Assembly: GCA_029207755.1 (NCBI GenBank)
Contig: JARCOQ010000003.1
Location: 87,253,994 to 87,317,993 of the forward strand
Direction: 5' to 3'
DNA: 64,000 nt
Source of the DNA: Chamaea fasciata
Taxonomy: Eukaryota > Chordata > Aves > Passeriformes > Sylviidae
A program made the position numbers and the translations under genes. Under the pieces are notes generated by a model. It made no database searches and was not told the origin of the DNA. It saw only the letters and a program-made list of their open reading frames with translations. Shown in pieces: positions 51,213 to 63,431 of the stretch (position 1 is its first letter; every line of letters begins with the position of its first letter).

Positions 51213-54200
51213 TTATCTGCAGCACATGCCATTTTATCTAGCAAATTCTCTGCTGTTGCTGTATCTAAGAATTTTAGCCAGCCTATTGACCTTTAAATTC
51301 TCCTGTCCTCCCTTCCCCCTGAAATTGAATTTTTTTTGTCATGGGTCCTAATTTTATGACACTCTACTAAAAATATTTCTGAAGGAAATATGAAGAAAAT
51401 GTTAACTCTTCCAAAAGAACCATTTATTTCACAGTTAGAAGCTTTCAGGACCGAGAAAAGAGATGACAGCTGATTCAATGACTTCAGTAGCTCCTAACAG
51501 TTATGGGTTTCTGTCACTTACAGTGCTTCTGAACTTAGCTGATTCCCACAACATTTCTTTGAAGCAATACCTACTTTCTAAGATCTCTAATGAGCTTCAA
51601 ACTACTTTTAATTTTTAAATTAAAGCATATTATTAGTGTGATCATATTCAAAACATGTATAAGATATGTTCAGAAATCTTAAAGCAATTTATAGGAATCC
51701 ATGTTCAGTTTGGATAGGCCAAAACTAGTTACAATTCAAAGATGTTTTTGTTTACATTATGGACTCTATATATTTTTTTAGAAATTCACCTAGATTGCTA
51801 AACTTAAAGTGAAAGTTACTTGTAGTATGTGTGTGGACAACCATATGCTAAGTTTCATCCATCACATCCCAATTCTACATTAGCATTCAAGCGATCCTTT
51901 TCTCTGTGGTACTCTACCAGAGAGCTATTTATTTTGCTTTCCTTCTTAATTTACTATGTCATGCTTTTCCACTAGATAGTTTCAATAGTAAAATATAATG
52001 GATATTGGAAAATGAAATTAATTTTAACTTTCAAAGAGGTCCCTCCAAAGCCTGAATGAGTCACATTGTTTAGGATACCTGCGGGATATCACTGTACTTG
52101 TTTTAAGTGCTTGTATTTTAGTACAATGCTTGTTTAATGTTTTTACCAGCATTAAGCTCACTTTTTAAATGAAAAATTTCTAACTACACAACTAGGAAAA
52201 CAGAAGTATTGGCTTTTGAAATGTCCTTGCTTTCTGCCATATTCCCATACCTATTGCAGAAAAAAGAATCCTTGTGGACAATGTCAGAAAGTTACTTTGT
52301 TACCTGGCACAAGAGATATGAAACGATGGTAAATGAGGTTTTCATGCTGTGTACATTTATCTTGAACAGACAGACTTCTTACCATTTGCTTCATTTTTGT
52401 TCAGTAAATAAGGACATTCAGGGTAGTATTTCACTAAAGAGAAGACAGCAGAAAAAAAAATTGACTAAATATGAATTATGCACAGAGGAGCAATTCAAAA
52501 TGAATTTTAAAAAATAGAAAAGGACAGAGGAGTGATCAATAAAATTCACAATTTAGGAGTAGCATGAAGTACATTTTTTAATTGAAAGCCCTTAGAATAA
52601 ATATGTCTATTAATAAGTTAACTACCTACCATGTTGACTAAACATACTTACAGTAATTCAGTTTTTATGAGAAAAAAGAAAATAGTCTCTGAGTAAGGAA
52701 TTAATGGTTCTTTAAAGAAAATCACTGATGACAAAGGACACATAATGAGATATTAGAAAATATATATATAAATGCATATATTATTACACCGGAAAGAGCA
52801 AGCTTAAAATTAATTTATTTAAAGAACTCCAAGCCAGAGATGTGTAAGAAAAATTGGATTGGAGAAAGCAAATGGAAATTTGATTAAATGAGAAGAATAC
52901 ACTCTATTTTTTTAGATTATGGGGACACAAATAGATTTTTAGTTATGTGTATTTTATCTGTACAAGGTGAATTTCTGCTTTGAGTAAATTTGCAAAGAAA
53001 CATGTTGATTCAGACTAAAACCAGATTTTTTACAATTAGTAGAGATTAATTGAAGGTAATTTTAATAATTTATTTTATATCCAGTTCTCTTGCACTACAT
53101 GTAAGTAAAAACTTTGGGGTTAGGTAGTTTTATTCAATATACAGTGAAAAAAAGGCTTGAATTTTGGTAGCTATATATCATTAACTTGTGCTGGAGCATC
53201 ATTGTCATGCAGTACAAATTTGAATGACTCCTTTTTTTTTTTTTTTCCTCATCGTAATTTCACACTGTAGTGCCAGAATGATAGACTCATAATGGGCTCC
53301 CTATAGACACATACAGAAATCATTTTGTCATGGTTATCTCACCTTGTAACAGCACTGAAAGCGGTTGGTCTCCATGGTCTTGCATTAAACTGTCACATCA
53401 TTGTTAAAATCCTCTCTTTCAGGAAATGGTGACTGTACATCTTGAGTGCCGTGAAAAATAACGACCTCATTGCCCATACTCAGTGGTTCTGTAAAACCAG
53501 ATTACTCACTTATTCATGAACGGGAGGGGGAAACATTTTTCAATTGTAAGCGATTGTAGCAATTAACCATTTTCTTTGTTTTGCCATCTCAGATTGATCA
53601 TATCAACATTTTACGACCCCACTACTAAATTTTGAAGCAATTTTTTTTTCTTTTGTACTTTAGCTTGCCCTGATTTTCAAGCCGTTTCATATATACTCTA
53701 AACAGGATTTTTTTACTTATTATTTCATTTCTCAAATTAAATACAGCTCAGCTGTTCCCCTCAGAGGACAGTCAATTAATTTTTTTAAATTTTTGGATAT
53801 TCATTTTCCAATGGGTTTATTTTTCCTGGTTTTATCCTGACCACAGTTGCACACTGGTTCACTGAAATCCTAGATGGAAGAGAGATTTATTATCCTGCTT
53901 CTGTAAGCGAAAAAATTACACTGATTCAAACTGTTTGTCTCTAAGGTCAAATCTTTTTTATTTAATAAAAGCTCCCATTTTAATCATGCAACTAGAAAGC
54001 AGCACCTTTCTGTACCAGAACGGTATAATAATGAGCTGGACTATCTTTGAGTACTTAGCAAACAAAATGTATTTGGTATATTAATGACACATCTAAGAGC
54101 GCTAAAGATAAGTGTATTATCTAGTATCCTTTTTCATTGTAAGTAAAGCAATATTCTCAGTCAAGAAAAGACACATTTTTTGAGCCTATTAAAAATTACA

Positions 54201-56390
54201 TGTTTTGTGCCAGTATAGCCATGATCATAGGCAACAATGCAAAGGACTGTACACAAAAAATCTGGATAATGGGGTTTATTTACAAACAATCCCGATAAGA
54301 GCCCTTAGTCTATTTGGTTATCCCATTTACACCCTTTCAGTGCTACGACTGCCATGGTTTGATTTTGTGAGAAGCTCAGGCAGAAAGACACGCTGCTTCA
54401 TGCTGAGCTGCTGCTCAAAGTTACCAGGCTTGAAAATTACCAACCACAGCCCCTGTGCACACCCTAGCTTCTCTTTTTTCCCTGCACGTCTCTCTGATCT
54501 CCTTACTCCTGCCACACTTCCAGGATCTTTCTTCCAGTCAAGATCTCCAACTTTTTTCTTGCCACCCCTCTTTTCTCAACACAACTTCTTGTTTGCAGGA
54601 GCTACTGTTCTTCAGCACCAACTCTCTCTGAAAGCTTGGACTTCCCTCCCCTCCCCAGTTCTCTCAGTCTAAACATATGATTAAATGGATGATGCTCTCA
54701 TGGCATCTTAACTGGAAGATTCAAAACATACAACCTTTATTTGGTCATAGTGTTATCAAAGTTTACAGTAAGGCCACACAATGAGTGCAGCTAACAAGTT
54801 GCAGATTTCTGCTTGAGATGTTTACCCACACCCAAACATCCAATTATCTATGTCTGTCTATGTCTGCTAGCGCTTATGACTTAAACTCTTTCTTTTTTTT
54901 TTTCCTCTGATAGTCACATTAAGGATTTCAATTCTGATGAATTGTTACCAAATTTCAGGAATGTCAATTCAACCAGTTTCACTGGATTAATACTCAGCAA
55001 CTTTGCCTCTATAAATTATAGAAGATTAGGGAGCGTCCATTACTTCTTTACATGGTAGAATTTATGCAGAATTCGCCAGCAAGAGGCAAAAATTAACATT
55101 CAACTTAGTTCAAATGTTACATGATATGAACTATTTGTTATTTAGATTTAAAGTTAATCTTCAAACTATTTGTAAACTTATGTTTGGGTTTTTACTTGTG
55201 TAAAATTTTGTCCTGAATAGTTTGCTTATAAGGAGAGATAATTTAAATAGCTGTAGGAATCTAAGGATATGTGAATTCATTAATGGACTGTTGAATTATT
55301 TAAAAGAAATTAACAATGCTCCATATCCCCTGAGATATTTATCTGGAAAAAAATTACATCCGTGTTGCGCATCTGATAGGCAATGAGAATGTCACAGTTT
55401 CTTGCAGGAGAATTTTAGTTTCTTTTACAGAAAAGTGTCCATCTGGTTATTAGAGTCTAGATGTACTATTATGATTTTTAATACCATTTGTCCATTCTAT
55501 TTCTTTGACAGTGAATTGATCAAGAATATTTTTTATTGATGTCAGTATAAAATTTGTTAGAAAAAATAGAGCAAGACATCTCTATTAAAAAAAACAGAAT
55601 AACCCCAATAAGAAAGGAAAACAGAAACCCGAATGAAAGAATGACAATTAAAAACACCTCCTCAAATCCTTTTATATTGCCTCTAATGCATTTCACCAAG
55701 GCTTATTTTGACTATATAAATATGTAGTATTTTCTTAAAACTTGCTTCCACAAACTCATATTTTTTCCTCATATTTGAGCTATAAATCTCGCTATTCTTT
55801 TCACTTGAGCTGTAAGTCCTGAAAAATCACAAATGTAAACAGAGATTCCTCAGGCCTGGAGATATAAATGAAACAATAGCTGTCCCTGTGCTACTTGTGG
55901 TAACAGGTATGTTTAGCATCTTTCTTGGAACAGAGCTCTTTGTCCTGTCATGGCAGCTTTTTATCTGTGGGAGGTATCCAGATGCTGTTCCTATGACCTT
56001 TGTTTTGATGTGGCTTTATAAATTTGTCTGCCATAATGACTTCCTCTCAATAAGACAAATACTAATGGCAAAAGGACAAAAAAGGAAAGAAAAATGGAAG
56101 GTTTTTTTTTTTTTTTACAGGAATGGAAAAAACCACTCTGGTGCTTTTCATTTTAAACAAAAATTTCATGGGGCATTGGAAAATTAGAATAGGTTGAAAG
56201 AAAAGCTTTGGAGATCTCCTGCTGTAGCATAAGTAAAATAAGAAAGCCTCAAATTACACAGTTTTCATAAAATCATCCATACAGAGGACATAGTTTTATA
56301 TTCAGGCCACTGTATGGTTTGTCCCACCTGGAAATCTGTCTTTATTGCTCTCTGCAAGGGCAAACCATACAGGTGTGTTGTTTTTCCTTT

Positions 56391-56409
56391 GTTGTTGTTG
56401 TTGTTGTTT
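56391..56409. repeat. (GTT)6 microsatellite
   Basis: Six consecutive GTT units, followed shortly by a long T run (56,413-56,429). Confidence 0.9.
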
Positions 56410-57689
56410 GTTCTTTTTTTTTTTTTTTAAATAATGGAATACGTATACTCTCTGCTATATGTTTGCTCTTAATTCCTATTGAAATTTGTTCAGCAGTCTT
56501 CAACCAGCTGTCAAGAAAGCTTTATCTCCTGTACAAATAATTCTGACACTTGTACAAGATAATTTTAATGTGACTGTTCTCTCCTTCTGAAGTTTTGCTT
56601 TTTTAATACTAGGCTCAGGCAACTGAAGGCTCAAAAAATAAAAATATTAGATGAAACTCCATTAAAGATGCAGGGTGGTTTACGGAAAACAAGGTAACTA
56701 AATTATGGATATGCCCCTTCTCTTCTTCACCCCATGGAGATAGTAATGACTTAACCTTGAATGGCCAGGTATAAAACAAATCATCTATATGTAGATTTAG
56801 AACACTTAAACATCTGGTAGATGAGATTTGTTCTTTAACTCTTCTAGATCAATCTAGGCCAGTGGAAATTCATAAAAGCAGAACAGTTTGCTATATTGTA
56901 TCTCTTGCATGACTTTATTATTTCCTTCTTAATACTTGAATGCCTCTAGTATGCATACAACCACAAACCATATTAAAGAGTGATTAAGATTTCAATATCT
57001 GGAAAAGCTAGAATTAATGTTGCCAGTGTGATTTCCTGTACCATCTCTGTTCCTCTCAGTATAAATGCATTATAAACTGAAGTTGAATAATGTCTTTTTG
57101 CCTACATTACGCCGTATCTATACATGTACTCCAATACTCCTATGTTTCAGTTAAATCCCAGAATACTGGGTGTGTCTTCTGTTTAGAGGACTACTTAAAA
57201 TTTTAGATTTCCTTGCTCTGCTTTTTGCTGGATTCTAACAGTTGAGGAGCTTTCTTTATTAAAATAATATTGGGTGCAGTGATTGTTCAACTATAAATGT
57301 AATCTTGATTTTTTGAGAATTTTTTTTAATCACATTCAGGTTACGTGTTCTTAATACAGAGATGACGTGTTGTCATTTGAAAATTTTTATGCAAGGAATT
57401 TTATATCCTGTCCTTAATTTTGAATGCTATCACAACTCATATATGCAAATTTAAGAAGCTCATGAGAATGATGGGTACTTCTATAACAATCTCTAATGAA
57501 TGTGTGTGGTAGAATCTCTCTATTGATTAGGTTTTCTACTATGTAATTTAAATTTGTTTGTGATAAAATCACTTTATACCATTTTGCTACACCAAACAAG
57601 CCAGTACTTCTGAGTTCTCTGTTCTGTGACAGACTTTCTATTTCCCTGGTCATTATACCAGCCTGTTTCACAGACTTTGTTTTTTTGTT

Positions 57690-57827
57690 ATAGAACCATA
57701 GAGCAACCCAGTTGAAAAGGGACCTCAGAAGATCACTTAGTCCAACATTTGATTAGAAAGGGAGCCTAGGTGAGAGCATCTAGCACCCTGTCCAATTGTC
57801 TCTTGAAAAGCTCCAGTGATGGTGTAC
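57690..57827 (-). mobile_element. CR1 LINE 3' end, antisense, target of the ERV
   Basis: The antisense CR1 3' end begins TATAGAACCATAGAGCAACC and continues GGGACCTCAGAAGATCACTT (57,720). It stops at GTGATGGTGTAC immediately before the ERV LTR. The abrupt stop at the LTR edge implies that the retrovirus integrated inside this CR1, whose remainder should lie beyond the right LTR outside the window. Confidence 0.8.
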
Positions 57828-58611
57828 TGTCTTGGTTTAGGAAGACAGGTATCTGCTAGGTAAAATTACAATTAGAGGCTCTTTGGTAAAGATTTGGGAA
57901 ATAGGAATAGCAGTTTTTTACTAGTATGTAATACAAAGCAAACAAACACAAAAAAACTCTTCTCTCACCAAACAACTATAGCATTAATGACAAACAACAA
58001 CAGTACTAAGAACTTTGAGGGCTTTGTTTTACAAAACCCAGGGCAGTTTGGTTTCGGTGTCCTTGCAGGATCTTTAGAGCACTAAGCTGAAACAGTGAAA
58101 AAGTCCCGGGCTGGTAGCTGGGATGGCAGGGTGTCCCGGCAGGCAGGGGCAGGATGTCCCGGCAGCGCAGGGGGTGCAGGGTCACGCTGCAGCAAGAGGA
58201 GCAGCGCCGAAGAAGCCGAAGGCGAGGCAGAAAGCGGCCCAGCTTCTGCGAGTGGCAGAGAAAAACTCAGGATTTAGGTTGAACCGGTGATAGTAGATTT
58301 CTCAGGACTGGATCCCTTTGGCTACAGTGAAACTCCTCTAGCTAGCAACAGCCGTTCTCCGCTCGGCGTGCTTTGCGGCGGCTGAGCTCCTCGAGGAGCG
58401 GCAGACACACGTCTCCCCGAACGCCGGAAGCAGAAAAGCACGCAGCTGCTTCAAGCTTTGTCTTTTACTTGCGTTATCTTCCCTTTCCACCTTTTGTCCA
58501 CCTCTTTGTTTCGGTTAAGTACTTTCCAGTATCTAACACTTGGTCTCTTTGGTAACTTGTGGGGAAAAAATTCTTTAGAGGAAAAAAAAGGAACAAACCT
58601 AACCCCCAACA
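57828..58611 (-). mobile_element. 3' LTR of the ERV (complete, 784 bp)
   Basis: It begins TGTCTTGGTTTAGG and ends CCCCCAACA on the plus strand; read on the element strand it starts TGTTGGGGG and ends CCAAGACA, so it has the canonical TG...CA ends. A CpG-rich central part (about 58,100-58,430) is likely promoter/R sequence. An AGTAAA at 57,917-57,922 on the element strand is a candidate polyadenylation signal. Over the 187 bp shared with the other LTR in the window there are two differences (57,873 and 57,916), both T here and C in the other copy on the plus strand. Confidence 0.9.
57917..57922 (-). terminator. Candidate polyadenylation signal AGTAAA in the 3' LTR
   Basis: On the element strand AGTAAA, a known variant of AATAAA, lies 89 bp before the LTR end. 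The same hexamer is present at 63,903-63,908 in the 5' LTR. The position fits the R/U5 area, but the transcript end is not proven. Confidence 0.35.
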
Positions 58612-58640
58612 TTATCCACCCCGAATTTTTTTCTCATACC
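58612..58640 (-). promoter_or_regulatory. Purine-rich stretch at the 3' LTR border (candidate PPT)
   Basis: Just inside the 3' LTR, the element strand reads GAGAAAAAAA, then a few mixed bases, then GGGGTGGATAA directly against the LTR start. Retroviruses prime plus-strand synthesis from such a polypurine tract. It is interrupted by TTC and a few T, so the exact primer segment is uncertain. Confidence 0.5.
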
Positions 58641-58722
58641 AACATATTACATTGAGTTTTAACTGTTAAAAATACATATATATATATGCAAATATGGATA
58701 CAGCCACATTGTCATGGGTAGT

Positions 58723-61700
58723 TCACCTCAAAACAAGGTTCCTTTGAGGTATGCATCGGGTCTTTCCATTCTTTTGCATCACCTACCAGGTGCAACCTGG
58801 TCTCTGAGCGAAGACAACTCCACGGATGGGATTGTTTTTGCTGGAGGCAGGATTAATTTAAACAGTTTTTCTCAGCATACTTCTCATGTGTACTACTGGA
58901 ACTTTATTTTCGTCTGTCTTTTGCAAGGGCTCAGATTGGGCAGGACCTGCTCGGTTGGTGGAACCTCGAGTGTTCACCAACCAGGTGGCTTTTGCTAAAT
59001 TAGTATTTCAATTTTTAAAGGTTCTCTCACTCAGTGCTTTCAAGGTAGTTTTAAGCAGGCTATTGCACCGTTCAACTTTTCCGGCCGCTGGTGCATGATA
59101 AGGAATATGGTACACCCACTCAATGCCATGTTCTCTAGCCCAGGTGCTTATAAGACTATTCTTGAAATGAGTCCCATTGTCCGACTCGATTCTCTCAGGG
59201 GTGCCATGTCTCCACAGGACTTGTTTTTCCAGGCCCAGGATGGTGTTCCGGGCAGTAGCATGAGGCACAGGGTAGGTCTTTAACCATCCAGTGGTGGCTT
59301 TCACTATGGTTAGCACATAACGCTTGCCCTGGCGAGTTTGGGGAAGGGTGATGTAGTCAATCTGCCAGGCTTTCTTATATTTATATTTGGACTACTGCCT
59401 ACTATATCATAAGGGCTTCACTCGCTTGGCTTGCTTGATTGCAGCACATGTCTCACAGTGATGGATAACTTGAGAAACACTGTTCATGGTTAAATCTACC
59501 CTTCGGTCTCGGGCTCACTTATAGGTGGTATCTCTGCCCTGATGACTCGAGGCATCATGGGCCCATCGGGCTAGGAACAACTCTCTCTTGTGTTGCTAAT
59601 CTAAATCTATTTTTGACACTTCTATCTTGGCAGCTTGATTTACTTGCTTGTTGTTTTGGTGTTCTTCATTAGCTCGACTCTTGGGAACATGGGTATCTAC
59701 ATGGCGGACTTTCACAGGCAGCTTCTCTACACGAGTGGCAACGTCTTTTCATTCATCAGCAGCTTAGATTGGTTTTTTTCTACGCTGCCAGTTGGCTTTT
59801 TTTTAATTTTTTAGCCAGCTTCACAGAGAATTGGCTACCATTCACGAATCAGTGTAGAGGTAGAGCTTTGGCCATTTCTCTTTTTCAGCAATGTCAAGGG
59901 CTAATTGAACAGCTTTGAGTTTAGCAAGCTGACTTGATCCCCCGTCTTCTTCAGTGGCTTCTGCAACCTGTCGTGTGGGGCTCTATACGGCTGCTTTCTA
60001 CTTACGGTTCATTCTTACGATGCGACAGGAACCGTCAGTGAAAAGAGCGTAGTGTGTTTCTTCTGCTGGCAGTTGGTTGTACGGAGGAGCTTCTTCAGCC
60101 CGTGTCACTTGTTCCTGCTCCTCTTCGTCCGTGAAACCGAAGTTTTTTTCTTCCGGCCAGTTTGTAATTATCTCTAAAATCTCAGGGCGATTTGGGTTTC
60201 CAATACGGGCACGCTGTGTGATGAGGGCAGTCCATTTTCTCCATGTGGCATTGGTGGCATGGTGCGTGGAGGGAGCCTTTCTTTTAAACATTCACTCCAG
60301 CACTGGTAGTCGGGGTGCCAAGAGGAGTTGTGCTTTTGTGCTAATCACTTCTGAGGCGGCTTGAACTCCTTCATAGGCGGCCAAGATCTCCTTCTCTGTG
60401 GGAGTGTAGTTGGCTTCAGATCCTCTGTAACTTCGACTCCAGAAACCTAGTGGTCGGCTTCGGGTCTCCCTTGGCACTTTCTGCCAAAGGCTCTAGGACA
60501 AACCGTTGTTCCCGGCTGCAGAATAAAGCACATTCTTCACATCTGGTCCCGTCCTGACTGGGCCAAGGGCTACTGCATGAGCAATCTCCTGCTTGATCTG
60601 GGCAAAGGCTTGTTGCTGTTCAGGGCCCCAGTGGAAATTGTTCTTCTTGCGGGTAACCAAGTAGAGAGGGCTCACGATCTGACTGTACTCAGGAATGTGC
60701 ATCCTCCAAAAACCTATGGCTCCTAGGAAAGCTTGTGTTTCTTTTTTGCTGGTCGGTGGAGACATTGCTGTGATCTTATCAATGACTTCAGTGGGGATCT
60801 GCCGCCGTCTATCTTGCCACTTTACTCTCAGGAATTGGATCTCTCTGGCAGGTTTCTTGACTTTGCTCTTCTTGATGGCAAACCCGGCTTTCAGCAAAAT
60901 CTGGATGATTTTCTTTTTTTTTTCGAATACTTCAGCTGCAGTTTTTCCCTACACAATGATGTTATCGATGTACTGTAGATGTTCTGGAGCCTCACTCTTC
61001 TCCAGTGCAGCCTGGATCAGCCCATGGCAGATGGTGGGGCTGTGTTTCCACCCCTGGGGCAGCCGGTTCCAGGTGTACTGCATGCCCCTCCAGGTGAAAG
61101 TAAACTGAGGCCTGCATTCTGCAGCCAGAGGAATGGAGAAAAATGCATTGGCAATGTCAATAGTGGCATACTACCTCGCTGCCTTGGACTCTAGCTCGTA
61201 CTGAAGTTCCAGCATGTCCGGCACAGCAGCGCTCAGCGGTGGAGTCACTTCATTCAATGCACGATAGTCCACAGTCAGTTTCCATTTTCCATCAGACTTG
61301 CGCACAGGCTAGATGGGGCTGTTGAAGGGTGAGTGGGTTTTGCTGACTACTTCTTGGCTCTTTAGCTCACGGATCATCTTGTGGATGGGGATCACGGCGT
61401 TTCGATTTGTCCGATACTGCCGACGGTGCACTGTCGAGGTGGCAACAGGTACTTGTTGTTCTTTTACTTTCAGGAGTCTCACTGCAGATGGGTTCTTTGA
61501 TAGTCCCGGCAAGGTGTTCAATTGCTTAATGTTTTCTGTTTCCACAGCAGCTATTTTAAAAGCCCATCTGAGTCCTTTAGGGTTTTTATAATATTCATTC
61601 TTGAGGAAGTCTATGCTTAGAATACATGGAGCCTCTGGGCTGGTCACAATCGGAAGTTTCTGCTACTCCTTCCCGGTTAGGCTCACCTCGGCTTCAACCA

Positions 61701-61836
61701 GAGTCAATTCCTGTGATCCCTCCGTCACCCCGGCAATGGAAATCGGTTCTGCCCCCACATGTCCTGATGGCATTAGAGTACACTGCGACTTAGTATCTAC
61801 TAAAGCTTCATATTTTTGTGGCTCTGATGTGCCAGG
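58723..61836 (-). pseudogene. pol: Broken ERV pro-pol: protease, reverse transcriptase, RNase H, integrase
   Basis: One reading frame runs for 3.1 kb without an indel but holds 19 internal stops (9 TAG, 7 TGA, 3 TAA). Domains in element order follow. Protease is near 61,780-61,800, where the active-site motif reads Asp-Thr-Lys, not Asp-Thr-Gly. In reverse transcriptase, the first catalytic Asp is at 61,156-61,158 (YATIDIANAF). The YIDD site at 60,961-60,972 reads Tyr-Ile-Asp-Asn, with a TAG two residues past the following IIV. RNase H has FTDGS near 60,025-60,045 and a YTDS motif near 59,845-59,855. Integrase has an HHCC zinc site (His-x4-His near 59,545-59,562; Cys-x2-Cys at 59,446-59,457). 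Its catalytic core is complete, with Asp at 59,356, Asp at 59,179 and Glu at 59,071, the last two 35 residues apart. The frame ends at TGA 58,723, next to the LTR, with no env. No working protein can be made. Confidence 0.92.
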
Positions 61837-63431
61837 CTATCGAATTTACACAGTTTAAAAACCCGATTTTCCCGTGCCTCTTCCTGGCTAGAGGCAGGGC
61901 CCCTCTAGCACTGGTTATTATTTTCTTCTTGGACATACATGGTAGAGGTTCCTTCGAGGGAATCTGACACAGCATTCCCACCTCTGTAATACCTGGCAGC
62001 TTGCTCATGGGAGGCTGAGGCTACTTTCATTCTAGTGGAACTCTCTTTGTTAGCGTTTCTTTCCTTGAGTTCACGTACCCGTGCTGCCAGGACAGAAGTA
62101 GGTTTCTTATGTTACGCTCCCATGTCTTCCCTATGGTCCCGCAGATAAAACCACAGGTCAGCTCGAGGGGTGTACCCTCTCTCTCTCGCTGGGGGATGTT
62201 GGGCTCTGATTCTGGGGCCTGTGACTCGCACCGGTGCTACATGGGAACTGTTCCTTCTCATCTCCTTTTTTATTTCTTTCATCTCCTCTTTGAGTTTTTT
62301 CACCACTGCAGAGACATGAGCTTGCATTGGGCCACTGATCATACTTTCATAATTTCTGAGCTTGTTGGCAACAGAACCCACTGTCTCTCGGTTATCCTCG
62401 GCATTAATTGTTGCAATGAATGTGGCGTATTGGGATGGTCTATGAGTTGCCAGATTCCACAACATGTGCTCTGTGCATTTAACCTTGTCGGGGTTATTAT
62501 CATGCTGTCTGGTTTTTCCAAAAAGTACTTCCAATACTGCCACTTCTCTTAACTGTTGGATTCCTTCCTCAAGGGTCTTCTATCGCATTCTATTGTTGTG
62601 CTCTTGCATTTTGTCTCTGTGGACAAATTTCTTTCTCACACTCATTAGAAGTCGTTCTCAAAGGGAAAGGGGCCTTTGCTTTCTTACAAATATCTGATTT
62701 ATACTTGAGTCCTGGGTCAAGGGTCCCAAATTCCTTGCTTCAGCACTATCTAGTTGCACACTTGTACCCATAAGGTCCTAGACTCGAAGTAGCCAGGCTG
62801 TATAAGCCTCACGTCTTCGTCGTGCAATATTTTTTTGCAGATTACGTAGACTTTCATATGTTAGGGACTCAGTGATGATCTCAACTTGTGGCTCTTCTGT
62901 GGACTGTGAGGACTCTCTTTTTTTATTTTTAATACCAGGATCTGACGATTTCACTTTACACTTCCTTGTTTCCACAGGGGCGACTGCTGCTGGCTGTGGC
63001 TGCCCTTGTGGTTCAGCTGGAACCTGGACAGTTGTAACGTCTGTGGGTTCCACTGCTGCACCATCAGTCTCTGCCTTTTCGGGGCAGGGGGAGGGTTTTT
63101 CATGAGCTGGGGAAATGTACTCCTTCAGCATTTGGCCTATCTTTTTTACTAGAACTTCAACGCAATCCGGGTGGGTCTTTTCTGAGGTACGCTGTGGGGC
63201 AGAGTCAGGCTCTGGGGTATCATCCTTATTCTATGGGGTAGGTATCAGGGTGGTTATCTAGGTCAATCTTCCTTTATCTCTGAATGCTAAACAGAATACG
63301 CATATTAGCAGCACCAGCCATTGTATGATATCATTAGCATTCAGAGAGGATTTAAACTTTTCAAAAACTGGTGGGGCAGACCCAAAGAGATGGGTAAAGG
63401 GTTGGGAAAAAGAAACTTCCCCCGGTGTCAT
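61800..63431 (-). pseudogene. gag: Broken ERV gag
   Basis: This frame lies upstream of pol on the element strand, one frame apart from it. The first suitable ATG is at 63,429-63,431; the frame is open further upstream, so the start is provisional. An N-terminal Pro/Gln/Val-rich region (about 62,960-63,120) leads to a basic stretch near 62,800. A capsid-like helical region follows (62,250-62,780), then a charged, glutamate- and lysine-rich segment (62,230-62,300). Internal stops are TAG 63,258, 63,231, 62,778, 62,580 and 61,905, TGA 62,658 and TAA 62,112. The frame ends at tandem TAGs (61,800 and 61,797). I saw no CCHC zinc knuckle, which fits ERV-L-like gags. Gag would build the particle core; this copy cannot. 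Confidence 0.82.

Larger units (their letters stand above)
48114..57689. other. Long AT-rich unique stretch
   Basis: No supported gene in about 9.6 kb. An A/T-only tract with palindromic words lies at 51,135-51,212. A (T)16 run lies at 53,231-53,246 and a (GTT)n microsatellite at 56,391-56,409. Segments at 49,950-50,330 and 54,340-54,670 are less AT-rich; their open frames (50,123-50,323 and 54,205-54,672) show no domain that I recognise. Confidence 0.5.

Noticed and set aside
54205..54672. 155-codon plus-strand open frame, Ser/Pro/Phe-rich
   Set aside because: The composition reflects a pyrimidine-rich stretch; the frame lacks a recognisable domain or conservation evidence.
58095..58277. 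Gly/Ala/Ser-rich plus-strand open frame in the LTR
   Set aside because: It lies in the CpG-rich part of the 3' LTR, antisense to the element; GC-rich promoter DNA gives such frames by chance.
58724..59007. Possible env or dUTPase downstream of integrase
   Set aside because: The sequence continues the integrase frame to its C-terminus and ends at TGA 58,723, leaving only about 110 bp before the LTR.
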